Shown one piece after another: positions 24,661 to 34,962 of a stretch of DNA of 64,000 nucleotides (position 1 is its first letter; the number at the start of each line of letters is the position of its first letter). Below the pieces are notes generated by a model. It did not search any database. It was not told where the DNA came from and saw nothing but the letters and a program-made list of their open reading frames with translations. The position numbers and the translations under genes were made by a program. The DNA comes from Demequina sp. NBRC 110051 (GTDB taxonomy: Bacteria > Actinomycetota > Actinomycetes > Actinomycetales > Demequinaceae), in assembly GCF_002090055.1 (NCBI RefSeq), contig NZ_BBRH01000007.1:124001-188000 (forward strand). The letters run 5' to 3'.

Positions 24661-25625
24661 TCCACGACTCTATCCACGAAGGCCCTCACCGCGTCGAGGT
24701 AGCGGGCGCGCGGCTCGTCCGCGCTGAGTGCCAGGTCGTGGATGGCTCCGTCGACGACCAGGCGCTCGACGTCCGGGCCCAGCCCGTCCGCCGCCCTGTC
24801 GATCGCGCCCACGTCCACGACCGTGTCCTGACTGCCGTGGCGGGGGTTGTCGAGGCGGTCGGGTCCGGTGGAATCGGCCGATGCCACGAGCACTGGGACT
24901 CCGATGTGCAGACCCCTGGCCACGCGGGTGCGCGCGGCGAGGGTGGCGGCGAGCCACCCCGCGGTGGCCCCCACACCTTGGGGTCGCTTCCAGTCGGTGT
25001 CGAAGACCCAGCCACGCTGCTGCAGACCGGTGGTGTAGGGCGACGGGGCGGGCACCACCACGCGGCGCGGCTGGTAGCGCGCGAGCGTGGGGACGATCCT
25101 CATCGCGGCGCTCTGCCATGCCGTGAGCGGCAGACCGAACAGGGGGCCGTCGAGGATCAGTCCCGCGAGTGTGGGATCGGGACGGTCGTTGGCCCAGATG
25201 GTCGCGGCCAGCGCGCCGGTCGAGTGGGCGTGCACGATGAGGGGGAGGTCTCGACCCACACGCTGGCTCGCGTCGGCGACCGCCGCGGCGGCGGCATCCG
25301 CGATGTCCTCGCCCAATTCGTCGATGTGGCCGATGTGGTGGGCTTGGTTGCCCGGCCGCAGCGAGCGTCCGGCGCGGCGCATGTCGACGGCGTAGACGAC
25401 GCAGCCCACCTCTGCCAACGCATCGGCCAGGTGGGTCGCGAAGAAGTAGTCGTTGTAGCCGTGCACGATGAGGGCGACGGCGCGTGCGGGCCGCGGCGTC
25501 GCCACGCGACGAATCAGCGTGCGGGTGAGGGGTCCGTCCTCCTGACCGGGGCCGGGCGCCGGCGCGCCCAGGTCGGCGGCCTCGTAGCCGTCCAGGATGT
25601 CCGTTTTCCACTCCAACGTGCTCAT
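24657..25625 (-). CDS. Alpha/beta hydrolase (lysophospholipase/S33-like)
   Basis: A 322-residue hydrolase. VALIVHGYNDYFF holds the oxyanion-hole region, HAHSTGA the nucleophilic Ser, VLVASADS the probable Asp and VDGAIHDLALS the His, and DMRRAGRSLRP matches the monoglyceride-lipase-type loop. It likely cleaves an acyl ester, perhaps a lysophospholipid or monoacylglycerol, since it is coupled to a glycerophosphodiesterase. The ATG at 25625 lacks a ribosome-binding site but is 7 bases after TAGGCT (25633-25638), so the transcript is probably leaderless. Confidence 0.88.
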   Translation of the reverse strand: MSTLEWKTDILDGYEAADLGAPAPGPGQEDGPLTRTLIRRVATPRPARAVALIVHGYNDYFFATHLADALAEVGCVVYAVDMRRAGRSLRPGNQAHHIGHIDELGEDIADAAAAAVADASQRVGRDLPLIVHAHSTGALAATIWANDRPDPTLAGLILDGPLFGLPLTAWQSAAMRIVPTLARYQPRRVVVPAPSPYTTGLQQRGWVFDTDWKRPQGVGATAGWLAATLAARTRVARGLHIGVPVLVASADSTGPDRLDNPRHGSQDTVVDVGAIDRAADGLGPDVERLVVDGAIHDLALSADEPRARYLDAVRAFVDRVVE

Positions 25626-25699
25626 GCGTCCGAGCCTATCCGCGCCGCGCGCCGCGTGGCCGTCACCCGCGATTCACCTGGCACGGGCACACTGACCCC

Positions 25700-27073
25700 A
25701 TGAGCGACCACGACGACGTGCTGCCCCCGATGGCCGATGCCCCCGGCCTCCCGAACGCGGACCGCGTGCCGCGGCGCCAGGTGTGGGCGTGGGCCCTGTG
25801 GGACTGGGCGACGCAGCCGTTCAACTCGGTCATCATCACGTTCGTCTTCACCGCGCTGTACCTCACCTCGGACAGCTTCATCGATCCCAACGTGGTCGCG
25901 CTTGGCGAGGACGCCGCCGAATACAAGGCCGCCTCGGCGGCCCTCGACGCCAACCTCGGATGGGGCATCACCGCGGCCGGCATCCTCGTCGCGCTGCTGG
26001 CACCCGTGCTGGGACAACGCGCCGACGCGACCGGGCGACGCAAGTCGTGGCTGGGGTGGATGACCCTGCTCCTCGTGGCATGCATCGGCGGTCTGTACTT
26101 TGTCGAGGCGACGCCTGACGCCTTCTGGCTGGGCGTCGGCCTCATCGCGGTCGGGTCGATCGTTGCGGAGATCGCAAACGTCAACTACTACGCGATGATG
26201 ACGCAGGTCTCGACGCCGTCGACGATGGGCCGCGTCTCGGGCCTCGGCTGGGGCCTGGGCTACATGGGCGGCATTCTGACCTTGGTGATCGTGGTGCTGC
26301 TCGACACCTTCTCGTGGTTCGGTATGGACACCTCGAACGGGATGGCGTTCCGACTCATCGCGGTCGGGTGCGCGGTGTGGGTACTCATCTTCGCCTGGCC
26401 GCTGTTCGTGTACGTGCCCGAGACGAAGGTGCACCGCCGTCCCACCGTGAACTTCCTGCGCGGCTACGGCGTGCTGATCGCCGACCTCAAGCGGCTGTGG
26501 CGCGAGGCGCGCTCGACCCTGTGGTTCCTCCTCGCCGCCGCCGTCTACCGCGACGGCCTGGCCGGCGTCTTCACGTTCGGCGCGATCATCGCCGCGAAGT
26601 CCTTCGGGTTCAGCGACCAACAGGTCCTCATCTTCGGCGTCGCAGCCAACCTCGTCGCAGGCGTCTCCACCATGATCTTTGGCCGCTACGACGATCGCTG
26701 GGGTCCGCGCCGGGTCATCGTGCTGTCACTCGCCGTCATCGTGGGTGCCGGGCTCGTCGTCGTCGCCCTGCACTCGGTAGGCGCCATCGTGTTCTGGATC
26801 TGCGGCCTGCTGCTGTCGGGCATGGTGGGCCCTGCGCAGGCGGCATCGAGATCGCTCCTGTCGCGCGTGTCGCCCGAGGGCCGCGAGGCCGAGATGTTCG
26901 GCCTGTATGCAACCACCGGCCGCGCCGCGTCGTTCCTGGCGCCGGCCATGTGGTCGCTGTCGATCACCATCTTCGGCGCGACCATCTGGGGCACGCTGGG
27001 CGTGATCGCGGTCGTCGCGCTGGGGCTCGCACTGCTGCTGCTCATGAAGACCCCCCAGCCCGGCCGCGCATAG
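25700..27073 (+). CDS. UMF1/Atg22-like MFS transporter
   Basis: A 457-residue transporter with 12 helices. WALWDWATQPFNSVIITFVF near the N-terminus is typical of the UMF1/Atg22 branch of the major facilitators, and GQRADATGRRKSW matches its helix 2-3 loop. Family members in yeast export amino acids from the vacuole; bacterial substrates are mostly undefined. It is divergent from the alpha/beta hydrolase (74-base gap) and converges on gyrA. No ribosome-binding site is obvious before the ATG. Confidence 0.87.
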   Translation: MSDHDDVLPPMADAPGLPNADRVPRRQVWAWALWDWATQPFNSVIITFVFTALYLTSDSFIDPNVVALGEDAAEYKAASAALDANLGWGITAAGILVALLAPVLGQRADATGRRKSWLGWMTLLLVACIGGLYFVEATPDAFWLGVGLIAVGSIVAEIANVNYYAMMTQVSTPSTMGRVSGLGWGLGYMGGILTLVIVVLLDTFSWFGMDTSNGMAFRLIAVGCAVWVLIFAWPLFVYVPETKVHRRPTVNFLRGYGVLIADLKRLWREARSTLWFLLAAAVYRDGLAGVFTFGAIIAAKSFGFSDQQVLIFGVAANLVAGVSTMIFGRYDDRWGPRRVIVLSLAVIVGAGLVVVALHSVGAIVFWICGLLLSGMVGPAQAASRSLLSRVSPEGREAEMFGLYATTGRAASFLAPAMWSLSITIFGATIWGTLGVIAVVALGLALLLLMKTPQPGRA

Positions 27074-27116
27074 CGCGCACCCCGCCCCACGCAACCCCTG
27101 CGCTTCATGGAACGCC

Positions 27117-27231
27117 ACCGTCGTTCTCAGCATTTCTGTGTCTCCTATGGGACGGCCACCGTTCGCCCGAGCGCTGACCGTCCCATAGGACGCACGGATC
27201 TCGGCAGAGCGACGGTCACTGTCCCATAGGG
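27117..27231. repeat. Four degenerate copies of a TATGGGACGG-type element
   Basis: Two plus-strand copies (27117, CATGGAACGCCACCGTCG; 27147, TATGGGACGGCCACCGTT) and two minus-strand copies (TATGGGACGGTCAGCGCT ending at 27187; TATGGGACAGTGACCGTC ending at 27229) fill the gap between the UMF1-type transporter and gyrA. CCTATGGGACGG (27144-27155) and CCGTCCCATAGG (27178-27189) form a 12-bp inverted repeat. No known element is recognised. Confidence 0.5.
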
Positions 27232-27263
27232 CCACGATGCGACGCACGGCGCTCGCCGGACAT

Positions 27264-27301
27264 GAGTGTGGCCCCAGTGCATCAGCACCGGGGCCACACT
27301 C
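27264..27301. terminator. gyrA terminator
   Basis: GAGTGTGGCCCC (27264-27275) pairs with GGGGCCACACTC (27290-27301); inside, GTGC/GCAC extends the stem past one mismatch to an ATCA loop. It ends 9 bases before the gyrA stop on the downstream side and is symmetrical enough to stop the convergent transporter gene too. Confidence 0.85.
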
Positions 27302-27310
27302 GGCAGTCGT

Positions 27311-29965
27311 TTAGGAGTCGGCCGACTCCGCAGACGGCGCAGGGGCCTCAGCAACGGCGTCCGCGGGAGGCTCGGCAGACGAGGCGTCGGCTTCGGCCTC
27401 GACCTCTTCCTCGACCTTGCGCTCGACGTTGCGGGCGATGCCGATGACCTTGTCACCCTTGCCGGGCTTGGCGAAGATGACGCCCATCGTGTTGCGGCCC
27501 TTCGCAGGAACCTCGACCACGTTGGAGCGGACCACCTTGCCGGACTCCATGATGACCAGCACCTCGTCGGTCTCGTCGACCAAGAGGGCGCCCACCAGGT
27601 CGCCGCGTTCGTCGGTGAGCTTGCCCACCTTCACACCCAGGCCGCCGCGGTGCTTGGCATCCCACGCAGACGCCGCGGTGCGCTTGGCGTAGCCCAGCTC
27701 GGTCACCACGAACGAGTACGGGCCATCCGAGACCTCGACCTCGTCGCCCTCGGCGTCCGTGACAGTGCCGTCATCGGCCGTGCCCTCGGGAACATCGGCC
27801 CCGATCACGTCGAGCGCGAGCAGCTCGTCGTCGTCGCGGAAGCTCATGCCCTTGACGCCCGACGTCGCTCGGCCGGTCGCGCGGATCTCCTCGTCGGTCG
27901 CGTGGAAACGCACCGACTGACCCTTGCGCGAGACCAGCATGAGGTCGTCCTCGGGACCGGCCAGGCGTGCGGACACGAGCTCGTCGGGACGTAGCTCGCC
28001 GTCCTCGCCCTCCACGTCGCGCAAGTTGATCGCGATGAGGCCACCGGAACGGTTCGAGTCGTACGCCGTGAGGTCCGTCTTCTTGACCAGGCCGCGCTTG
28101 GTGGCGAGCACCAGGTAGGGCTTGTCCTCGTAGGACGCGATGTCGAGCACCTGGGCGATCTCCTCGCCCGGCTGGAAGGCCAGCAGGTTCGCGACGTGCT
28201 GACCCTTCGAGTCGCGGCCCCCCTCGGGCAGCTCATAGCCCTTGGCGCGATACACGCGGCCAAAGTTGGTGAAGAACAGCAGCCAGCGGTGCGTGGTCGT
28301 CACGAAGAAGTGCTCGACCATGTCGTCGCTGCGCAGGGTCGCGCCGCGGACACCCTTGCCGCCACGCTTCTGCGCCCGGTACTGGTCCGAGCGGGTGCGC
28401 TTGGCGTAGCCGCCGCGGGTGATCGTGACGACGACCTCCTCCTCGGCGATGAGGTCCTCGATGTCCACCGAGCCGTCGAAGGGGGAGATCTCGGTGCGGC
28501 GCTCGTCGCCGTACTTGCGCACGATCTCCGCAAGTTCCTCGGACACGATGGTGCGCTGACGCTCCTCGGACGCGAGGATTGCCTTGAGGTCTTCGATCTC
28601 CGCCATCAGCTTGGCGTAGTCCTCTTCGATCTTCTGGCGCTCGAGAGCCGCGAGGCGGCGCAGTTGCAGGTTGAGGATCGCGTTGGCCTGGACCTCGTCG
28701 ACGTCCAGCAGCTCCATGAGGCCGCTGCGGGCCTCGTCGGCCGACGGCGAGCGACGGATCAGCGCGATGACCTCGTCGAGCTGGTCGAGGGCCTTCACGT
28801 AGCCGCGCAGGATGTGAGCCTCACGCTCGGCCTCACGCAAGCGGTACGCGGTGCGCCGCTGAATGACCTCGATCTGGTGGGTGATCCAGTGACGCACGAA
28901 CGAGTCGAGGGGGAGCGTGCGGGGCACGCCGTCCACGAGCGCGACCATGTTGGCGCCAAAGGTCTCCTGCAGCTGCGTGTGCTTGTACAGGTTGTTGAGA
29001 ACTACCTTGGCGACGGCGTCGCGCTTGAGCACAATGACCAGGCGCTGGCCGGTGCGGCCCGAGGTCTCGTCGCGAATATCCGCGATGCCGGCGAGCTTGC
29101 CGTCTTTGACAAGTTCCGCGATCTTCAGCGCAAGGTTGTCGGGGTTGACCTGGTACGGCAGCGCCGTGACGACCAGGCATTGGCGTCCCTGGAGCTCCTC
29201 GACGTTGACCACGGCGCGCATAGTGATGGAGCCGCGTCCCGTCCGGTACGCCTCGTCGATGCCACGCTTGCCAAGAATGAGCGCGCCGGTGGGGAAGTCG
29301 GGGCCCTGGATGCGCTGAATCAGCGCCTCGAGCAGCTCCTCACGAGAGGCCTGCGGGTGATCGAGCGACCACTGGACTCCCTCGGCCACCTCGCGCAGGT
29401 TGTGCGGCGGGATATTGGTGGCCATGCCGACCGCGATACCGGCGGAGCCGTTGACGAGGAGGTTCGGGAAGCGCGCGGGGAGCACCCTGGGCTCCTGCGT
29501 CTTACCGTCGTAATTGTCCTGGAAGTCGACCGTTTCCTTGTCGATATCGCGGACCATCTCCATGGCGATGGGCGCCATGCGAGCCTCGGTGTAGCGGTGC
29601 GCGGCGGCGGGGTCATTACCCGGCGAGCCGAAGTTTCCCTGTCCCGCTGCCAGCGGGTAGCGCAGCGACCAGTCCTGCACCATGCGCACGAGGGTGTCGT
29701 AAACCGCGGAGTCACCGTGCGGGTGATAGTTACCCATCACCTCGCCGATGATGCGGGTGCACTTCGAGAACGAGCGGTCGGGACGGTAGCCGCCGTCGTA
29801 CATCGCGTAGACCACGCGACGGTGGACAGGCTTGAGGCCGTCCCTCACGTCGGGCAGGGCACGCCCGACGATGACCGACATGGCGTAGTCGAGGTACGAC
29901 TGCTGCATCTCGACATTGAGATCGACCTTGTCGATCCGGCCGTGGTTGTGGACCTCAGATGTCAA
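27311..29965 (-). CDS. gyrA: DNA gyrase subunit A
   Basis: An 884-residue type II topoisomerase subunit that breaks and rejoins DNA during negative supercoiling. The catalytic tyrosine region [11 protein letters not shown] and the quinolone-determining segment [15 protein letters not shown] are intact; the region has the sensitive-type Ser and Asp. The C-terminal half holds the beta-pinwheel with a QRGGKG-type GyrA box ([11 protein letters not shown]). The tail (about 855-884) is Glu/Ala-rich. It starts with TTG, preceded by GTGAGG, and overlaps gyrB by 11 bases, so the subunits are coupled. Confidence 0.98.
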   Translation of the reverse strand: MTSEVHNHGRIDKVDLNVEMQQSYLDYAMSVIVGRALPDVRDGLKPVHRRVVYAMYDGGYRPDRSFSKCTRIIGEVMGNYHPHGDSAVYDTLVRMVQDWSLRYPLAAGQGNFGSPGNDPAAAHRYTEARMAPIAMEMVRDIDKETVDFQDNYDGKTQEPRVLPARFPNLLVNGSAGIAVGMATNIPPHNLREVAEGVQWSLDHPQASREELLEALIQRIQGPDFPTGALILGKRGIDEAYRTGRGSITMRAVVNVEELQGRQCLVVTALPYQVNPDNLALKIAELVKDGKLAGIADIRDETSGRTGQRLVIVLKRDAVAKVVLNNLYKHTQLQETFGANMVALVDGVPRTLPLDSFVRHWITHQIEVIQRRTAYRLREAEREAHILRGYVKALDQLDEVIALIRRSPSADEARSGLMELLDVDEVQANAILNLQLRRLAALERQKIEEDYAKLMAEIEDLKAILASEERQRTIVSEELAEIVRKYGDERRTEISPFDGSVDIEDLIAEEEVVVTITRGGYAKRTRSDQYRAQKRGGKGVRGATLRSDDMVEHFFVTTTHRWLLFFTNFGRVYRAKGYELPEGGRDSKGQHVANLLAFQPGEEIAQVLDIASYEDKPYLVLATKRGLVKKTDLTAYDSNRSGGLIAINLRDVEGEDGELRPDELVSARLAGPEDDLMLVSRKGQSVRFHATDEEIRATGRATSGVKGMSFRDDDELLALDVIGADVPEGTADDGTVTDAEGDEVEVSDGPYSFVVTELGYAKRTAASAWDAKHRGGLGVKVGKLTDERGDLVGALLVDETDEVLVIMESGKVVRSNVVEVPAKGRNTMGVIFAKPGKGDKVIGIARNVERKVEEEVEAEADASSAEPPADAVAEAPAPSAESADS

Positions 29966-31967
29966 GGAACCTCACGTCCTTCGCGTTGCGCTGGATGAAG
30001 TTACGGCGCGACTCGACGTCGTCGCCCATCAGGATCGAGAAGGTCTCGTCGGCCAGCGCCGCGTCCTCCATGGTCACCTGAAGAAGGGTGCGGGTCTCGG
30101 GATCCATGGTGGTCTCCCACAGCTCCGAGTAGTCCATCTCACCGAGACCCTTGTAGCGCTGGATGCCGCTCTCCTTGGGAATCTTCTTGCCGTGCGCAAG
30201 GCCATCCTTCAGGACGGCGTCGCGCTCACGGTCGGTGAAGACGTAGTCGTGGTCGGCGTTGGACCACTTGATCTTGTACAGCGGCGGCTGGGCCAGGTAC
30301 ACGTAGCCGGCCTCGATGAGCGGACGCATGTACCGGAACAGGACCGTCAGCAGCAGGGTGCGGATGTGCTGGCCGTCCACATCGGCATCGGCCATCAGCA
30401 CGATCTTGTGATAGCGGGCCTTGTCCAGGTCGAACTCGTCGCCGATGCCCGATCCGAACGCGGTGAACAGCGCCTGGATCTCGGCGTTGCCGAGCGCACG
30501 GTCAAGGCGGGCACGCTCGACGTTCAGCACCTTTCCGCGCAGCGGCAGGATCGCCTGGGTCGCGGGGTTGCGCCCGCGCACGGCGGAGCCACCGGCGGAG
30601 TCACCCTCCACGAGGAAGATCTCCGAGATGCTCGGGTCCTTGGATGAGCAGTCACGCAGCTTGCCGGGCATGCCACCAGACTCGAGTAGGCCCTTGCGGC
30701 GGGTCGCCTCGCGCGCCTTGCGGGCGGCCAGTCGCGCCTGCGAGGCCTGCAGCGCCTTGCGGATGATCTCCTTGGCCTCGTTCGGGTGAGCGTCGAACCA
30801 GTCACCCATCCGCTCGCCGACCATCTTCTGCACGAAGGTCTTGGCCTCGGTGTTGCCCAGCTTGGTCTTGGTCTGGCCCTCGAACTGCGGCTCGCCGAGC
30901 TTGACCGAGATGACGCAGGTGAGGCCCTCGCGGACGTCGTCACCGGTGAGGTTGTCGTCCTTGTCCTTGAGCAGACCCTTCTCGCGCGCATAGCGGTTGA
31001 CCAGCGTGGTCAGCGCGGCGCGGAAGCCCTCCTCGTGCGTTCCACCCTCGGTGGTGGCGATGGTGTTCGCGTAGGTGAACACCGACTCCGAGTACGCGGT
31101 GGTCCACTGCATGGCCATCTCGAGCGAGATCGACTTCTCGGTGTCCTCGGCCTCGATGTCGATGACGTCGGCATGCACCAGCTCGGACTTCTTGAGTTCG
31201 TTCAGGTGAGTGACGTAGTCGATGAGTCCGCCGTCGTACTTGTACACGACGGTGCGCGAGGTGGGGGCGTCGTCGTCGCCCTCGGCCTCGACGTCGTCCG
31301 ATGCGGTGACGTGCTCGGGGCGCTCGTCCGTCAGCTGGATGGACAGTCCCTTGTTGAGGAACGCCATCTGCTGGAAGCGGGCGCGCAGCGTCTCGAAGTC
31401 GTACTCGGTGGTCTCGAAGATCTCCGGGTCGGCCCAGAACGTCTGCTGCGTTCCGGTCGCGTCGGTGTCCTCGCCCTTGATCAGGGTGCCCTGCGGCTTG
31501 CCGCCGTCGGCGAACGCCTGGCGCCACACCGAACCCTGGCGACGCACCTCGGTTTCGACCTTGTAGCTCAGCGCGTTCACGACGGAGATACCCACGCCGT
31601 GCAGACCACCCGAAACCGCGTAGCCGCCGCCACCGAACTTTCCACCCGCGTGCAGGATCGTCATGACGACCTCGACCGTGGGCTTTCCCTCCGTGGGGTG
31701 CATGTCGACGGGGATGCCACGGCCGTTGTCCGTGACCCGGACTCCTCCATCTGCCAGGAGCGTCACGGTGATAGTGTCGCAATAGCCCGCGAGGGCCTCG
31801 TCGACGGAGTTGTCGACCACCTCGTAGACAAGGTGGTGCAAACCGCGCTCACCGGTGGAGCCGATGTACATACCCGGTCGCTTACGGACGGCCTCGAGGC
31901 CCTCCAGAACGGTGATGTTCTCGGCGCCGTAGGCAGGCTGAGCGGGCGACGCGTCGTTCTCGGCCAC
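29955..31967 (-). CDS. gyrB: DNA gyrase subunit B
   Basis: A 670-residue ATPase subunit of gyrase. The GHKL ATP site ([34 protein letters not shown]) fills the first 200 residues, then a transducer domain and the TOPRIM domain with [11 protein letters not shown] and [10 protein letters not shown], ending in [18 protein letters not shown]. An insertion at about 225-245 ([15 protein letters not shown]) is acidic and common in actinobacteria. Start is GTG. A promoter with TTGATT/TAGAAT and a DnaA box lies upstream, separating gyrBA from the dnaN-recF-dciA unit. Confidence 0.98.
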   Translation of the reverse strand: MAENDASPAQPAYGAENITVLEGLEAVRKRPGMYIGSTGERGLHHLVYEVVDNSVDEALAGYCDTITVTLLADGGVRVTDNGRGIPVDMHPTEGKPTVEVVMTILHAGGKFGGGGYAVSGGLHGVGISVVNALSYKVETEVRRQGSVWRQAFADGGKPQGTLIKGEDTDATGTQQTFWADPEIFETTEYDFETLRARFQQMAFLNKGLSIQLTDERPEHVTASDDVEAEGDDDAPTSRTVVYKYDGGLIDYVTHLNELKKSELVHADVIDIEAEDTEKSISLEMAMQWTTAYSESVFTYANTIATTEGGTHEEGFRAALTTLVNRYAREKGLLKDKDDNLTGDDVREGLTCVISVKLGEPQFEGQTKTKLGNTEAKTFVQKMVGERMGDWFDAHPNEAKEIIRKALQASQARLAARKAREATRRKGLLESGGMPGKLRDCSSKDPSISEIFLVEGDSAGGSAVRGRNPATQAILPLRGKVLNVERARLDRALGNAEIQALFTAFGSGIGDEFDLDKARYHKIVLMADADVDGQHIRTLLLTVLFRYMRPLIEAGYVYLAQPPLYKIKWSNADHDYVFTDRERDAVLKDGLAHGKKIPKESGIQRYKGLGEMDYSELWETTMDPETRTLLQVTMEDAALADETFSILMGDDVESRRNFIQRNAKDVRFLDI

Positions 31968-32027
31968 AGATTTTCGCCTTTCACGGGACTGACGCGGGCT
32001 GAGACAGCACGCGATGTACTCCGTGTC

Positions 32028-32054
32028 ATTCTAGCCCGCTCTAGGGCCAATCAA
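32028..32054 (-). promoter_or_regulatory. gyrB promoter
   Basis: On the minus strand TTGATT (32049-32054) and TAGAAT (32028-32033) are 15 bases apart. A further GTAC/CTCC region leads to the gyrB start 60 bases downstream. A DnaA box, TTGTCCACA, lies upstream at 32073-32081 on the same strand. Confidence 0.5.
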
Positions 32055-32105
32055 CGCGCGTACGTGGCCGTTTGTGGACAATGCGACGGCTACTCCAAGA
32101 AAGCC

Positions 32106-32696
32106 CTACCCGTAGGTGTCGCGCGGCCCCCGCCCGGGCACACGTCGCTGGCCGCGCGTCCACGATCGCGCCGTGGGACCCAGCACCTTGAGTTCGCGCA
32201 CGATGTCGCGCCCAAACTCCTCGTTGATGCGATGGCGAATCTGACCTGACATAATGCCCAACTGCGTCGCCCACGCCGTCGAAGAGGCCTTCACCGTGAG
32301 GACCCCCTCGTCGAAGGTCATCGGCTCGCAGTGGTCCGCGATCTGGTCGCCCACGATCTCGCGCCAGCGCGCCATCACGCCGGAGACCTCGATCTGTTCG
32401 GTCCAGCCCATGCGCCTGAGCAGCGCCTCGACCGCCTCGGACATCGGCTGCGGGTCGCGGCCGGGGGAGAAGGGCTGTGAGTCGCGCCGCTTCTGTTCCT
32501 TGGCTCGCTTTGCCGCGGTCGGGGACGTCCGGTACGCACCGCGTTGTCGCGCCGAGGCTCGCGCGCGTTCCATCGCCTCGCGGGCCAGCTCGGCTCCGCT
32601 TGCACGGGGGGCCGATGCGCCGGCTGGCTCCCCAGCCGCCTCGCCTCGCGGTTCTGGCGGCTCGGGTACGGCCGATGCGTCTCTCTCGTCAGCCAC
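32106..32696 (-). CDS. dciA: DciA/DUF721-family replication protein
   Basis: A 196-residue protein. The first 75 residues are charged and Pro/Ala-rich; residues 85-180 form the DUF721/DciA domain (MSEAVEALLRRMGW, REIVGDQIADHCEPM, GVLTVKASSTAWATQLGIM, INEEFGRDIVRELKVLGP). DciA loads the replicative helicase in bacteria without DnaC/DnaI, and the actinobacterial gene is regularly found between recF and gyrB, as here. The GTG start overlaps the recF stop by 8 bases. Confidence 0.9.
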   Translation of the reverse strand: MADERDASAVPEPPEPRGEAAGEPAGASAPRASGAELAREAMERARASARQRGAYRTSPTAAKRAKEQKRRDSQPFSPGRDPQPMSEAVEALLRRMGWTEQIEVSGVMARWREIVGDQIADHCEPMTFDEGVLTVKASSTAWATQLGIMSGQIRHRINEEFGRDIVRELKVLGPTARSWTRGQRRVPGRGPRDTYG

Positions 32697-33828
32697 CGAC
32701 CGTCACCTCACCCTTCGTGACGGTGAGCACCTCACCACGAAGACCGTCGGGCACGTCCTCGGCGACGGCCGCGGTGATGAGGACCTGGGAGGCCTCGGAC
32801 AAACGCTCGGCGAGCGCGGCGCGGCGGCCCGAGTCGAGCTCGGCGAACACGTCGTCGAGGATCAGCACGGGCTCGCCGTCATCCCCGGCATCCGGGCCGT
32901 CGTCGGCGGTGAGCAAGTCATACGAACCCAGCCGCAGAGCGAGCGCGCATGACCAGCTCTCGCCGTGACTCGCGTAACCCTTGGCCGGAAGATCTCCCAG
33001 CGCGATGTCCAGATCGTCGCGGTGGGGACCCGCGAGCGTGACCCCGCGCTCGATCTCCTTCGGGCGGAGTTCACCCAAGCGCTCGAGAAGACGAGCGGCG
33101 ATGGTGGCCGCCGTGGCATCGGCCGCCAAAGCCTCAGGACTATCGAGCGAGGTCGCATACGACACCCGGCAATCTCCGCCATCGGGTGCCACGGCCGCGT
33201 AGGCTGACTTGACATAAGGCGAGAGCGCCGCGATTGCGGCACGACGCGCGGCCACGATCCGTCCACCCACCTCGGCGAGTTTCTCGTCCCAGATGTCGAG
33301 CATGGTGAGGTCGCCGCGGGCGTTCTTCGCGGTCTTAAGCATGCTCGAGCGTTGGCGCAGCACGCGGTCATAGTCCGAGAGGTCTCCCGCGAGGCGCGGC
33401 TGCAAGGCCACGATCAGCTCGTCCATGAACTGACGGCGACCGGCGGGATCCCCCTTGACGAGCGCCAGATCCTCGGGAGCGAACACCACCGTGCGCAGCG
33501 TGCCCAGCAGGTCGCGCGGCTTCGCGGCCGCGCGGCCGATGCGCGCGGTGTTGGCCTTGCCCGGGTTCAGGGAGATCTCGAGCGCGAGCGAGCGCCCGGC
33601 CTTTTCCACCCGAGCCCTCACGACGGCACGCTCGGCGCCCGCTCGGATGAGCGGGGCATCGGCCGCGACCCTGTGTGACGATAGGGTCGAGAGGTAGCGC
33701 ACCGCCTCGACCACGTTCGTCTTGCCCTGGCCGTTGCGGCCCACCAGCGTCGTGACCCGCGGGCCGAACTCGATCTCCGCCGACTCGTACGAGCGGAAAT
33801 CGGTGAGGCTCAGATGCGTGACACGCAT
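32689..33828 (-). CDS. recF: DNA replication and repair protein RecF
   Basis: A 379-residue SMC-like ATPase that helps load RecA at gaps. The N-terminus MRVTHLSLTDFRSYESAEIEF and Walker A GRNGQGKTNVVEA are canonical; QFMDELIVALQP, the signature region AGPHRDDLDIAL and Walker B ILDDVFAELDSGRR follow. It lies 6 bases after dnaN and overlaps dciA, forming the conserved dnaN-recF-dciA unit. Confidence 0.97.
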   Translation of the reverse strand: MRVTHLSLTDFRSYESAEIEFGPRVTTLVGRNGQGKTNVVEAVRYLSTLSSHRVAADAPLIRAGAERAVVRARVEKAGRSLALEISLNPGKANTARIGRAAAKPRDLLGTLRTVVFAPEDLALVKGDPAGRRQFMDELIVALQPRLAGDLSDYDRVLRQRSSMLKTAKNARGDLTMLDIWDEKLAEVGGRIVAARRAAIAALSPYVKSAYAAVAPDGGDCRVSYATSLDSPEALAADATAATIAARLLERLGELRPKEIERGVTLAGPHRDDLDIALGDLPAKGYASHGESWSCALALRLGSYDLLTADDGPDAGDDGEPVLILDDVFAELDSGRRAALAERLSEASQVLITAAVAEDVPDGLRGEVLTVTKGEVTVGG

Positions 33829-33834
33829 CGCGGG

Positions 33835-34962
33835 TCAGGACTGGATGCGGATGGGCACCAGGAGGTAGCGGAACTCGGAGGCGAGGTCGCCACCGGGCTC
33901 GGCAAGTCCGACGAACTCGACGGGCTTGGTCTCCTGCGTGAAGCCCAACTGCACGTACTCAGTGCCGAGCGCGCCCAGACCATCCAGCAGGTACTGGGGG
34001 TTGAACGCGACGGTGATGGCGTCGCCGTCAAGCGAGCACTCAAGCGCCTCCGACGCCTGAGCGTCGTCGGTCTGGCCAGCGTCGAGCGTGACCTCACCCT
34101 CGGCGAAGGCGAGGCGGACGGCCGAGTTGCGCTCGGCGACGAGGGACACGCGGCGCGTCGCCTCGATCAGCTCGGTGGTCTTGACCACGGCCTTGATGGG
34201 GGTGTCGTCGGGGAACAAGCGGCGCACCTGCGGGTAGTCGCCGTCCATCAGCAGCGAAGTGGTGACCAGGCCGCCGGCCTCGAAGCCGATGAGGTCCACG
34301 CCCTGGCCGGAGCTGAGCGCGACGGTGACGTCGCCGGCGCCGAGCGCCTTGGCAGTGTCGGTCAAGGTCTTGGCGCGCACGAGCGCGACCGATGAGATGT
34401 CCGACTTCGACGGCTTCCAGCTGAGCTCTCGCAGAGCGAGACGGTAGCGGTCGGTCGCGAGCAGCGAGATGTGCGATCCCTCGATCTCCATGCGCACGCC
34501 GGTGAGGATCGGCAGGGTCTCGTCGCGCGAGGCGGCGGAGGACACCTGGCTCACGGCCTGCTGCAACTGAGAGCCGTCGATGGTGCCCGAGTGCTCGGGG
34601 AGCTCGGGCAGCGCGGGGTACTGGTCGACCGGCATGGTCGCGAGCGTGAAGCGCGACGCGCCACAGGTGACCGAGACCTTCGAGCCCTCGAGCGTGAAGT
34701 CGACAGGCTTGTGCGGCAGGGCGTTCGCGATCTCACGCAGCAGCCGGCCCGAGACCAGCACCTCGCCGGACTGCTCGACGTCGGCGGCGAACTCGCCACG
34801 TGCGGAGACCTCGTAGTCGAAGCTCGCCAAGCGGACGGTGCCCGCGGCATCGGCGTCGATGCGCACACCCGCAAGCACGGGAACGGGCGGACGGGCCGGC
34901 ACGGCGCGCGAGGTCCAGGCGACGGCGTCGGCCAACACGTCACGGTCGACGGTGAACTTCAT
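33835..34962 (-). CDS. dnaN: DNA polymerase III sliding clamp (beta subunit)
   Basis: A 375-residue clamp that encircles DNA and tethers the polymerase. MKFTVDRDVLADAV at the start, FTLATMPVDQYPALPE, TGVRMEIEG and the C-terminal segment ending RYLLVPIRIQS are typical; the protein is full length. ATG at 34962 has AAGGAG at 5-base spacing. It is the first gene of dnaN-recF-dciA and is separated from dnaA by the origin region. Confidence 0.98.
   Translation of the reverse strand: MKFTVDRDVLADAVAWTSRAVPARPPVPVLAGVRIDADAAGTVRLASFDYEVSARGEFAADVEQSGEVLVSGRLLREIANALPHKPVDFTLEGSKVSVTCGASRFTLATMPVDQYPALPELPEHSGTIDGSQLQQAVSQVSSAASRDETLPILTGVRMEIEGSHISLLATDRYRLALRELSWKPSKSDISSVALVRAKTLTDTAKALGAGDVTVALSSGQGVDLIGFEAGGLVTTSLLMDGDYPQVRRLFPDDTPIKAVVKTTELIEATRRVSLVAERNSAVRLAFAEGEVTLDAGQTDDAQASEALECSLDGDAITVAFNPQYLLDGLGALGTEYVQLGFTQETKPVEFVGLAEPGGDLASEFRYLLVPIRIQS

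Noticed and set aside
27311..29965. Quinolone-resistance substitution in GyrA
   Set aside because: The segment [11 protein letters not shown] has the sensitive-type serine and aspartate.
28196..29998. 600-codon open frame antisense to gyrA
   Set aside because: No ribosome-binding site or domain; it mirrors gyrA codon structure.
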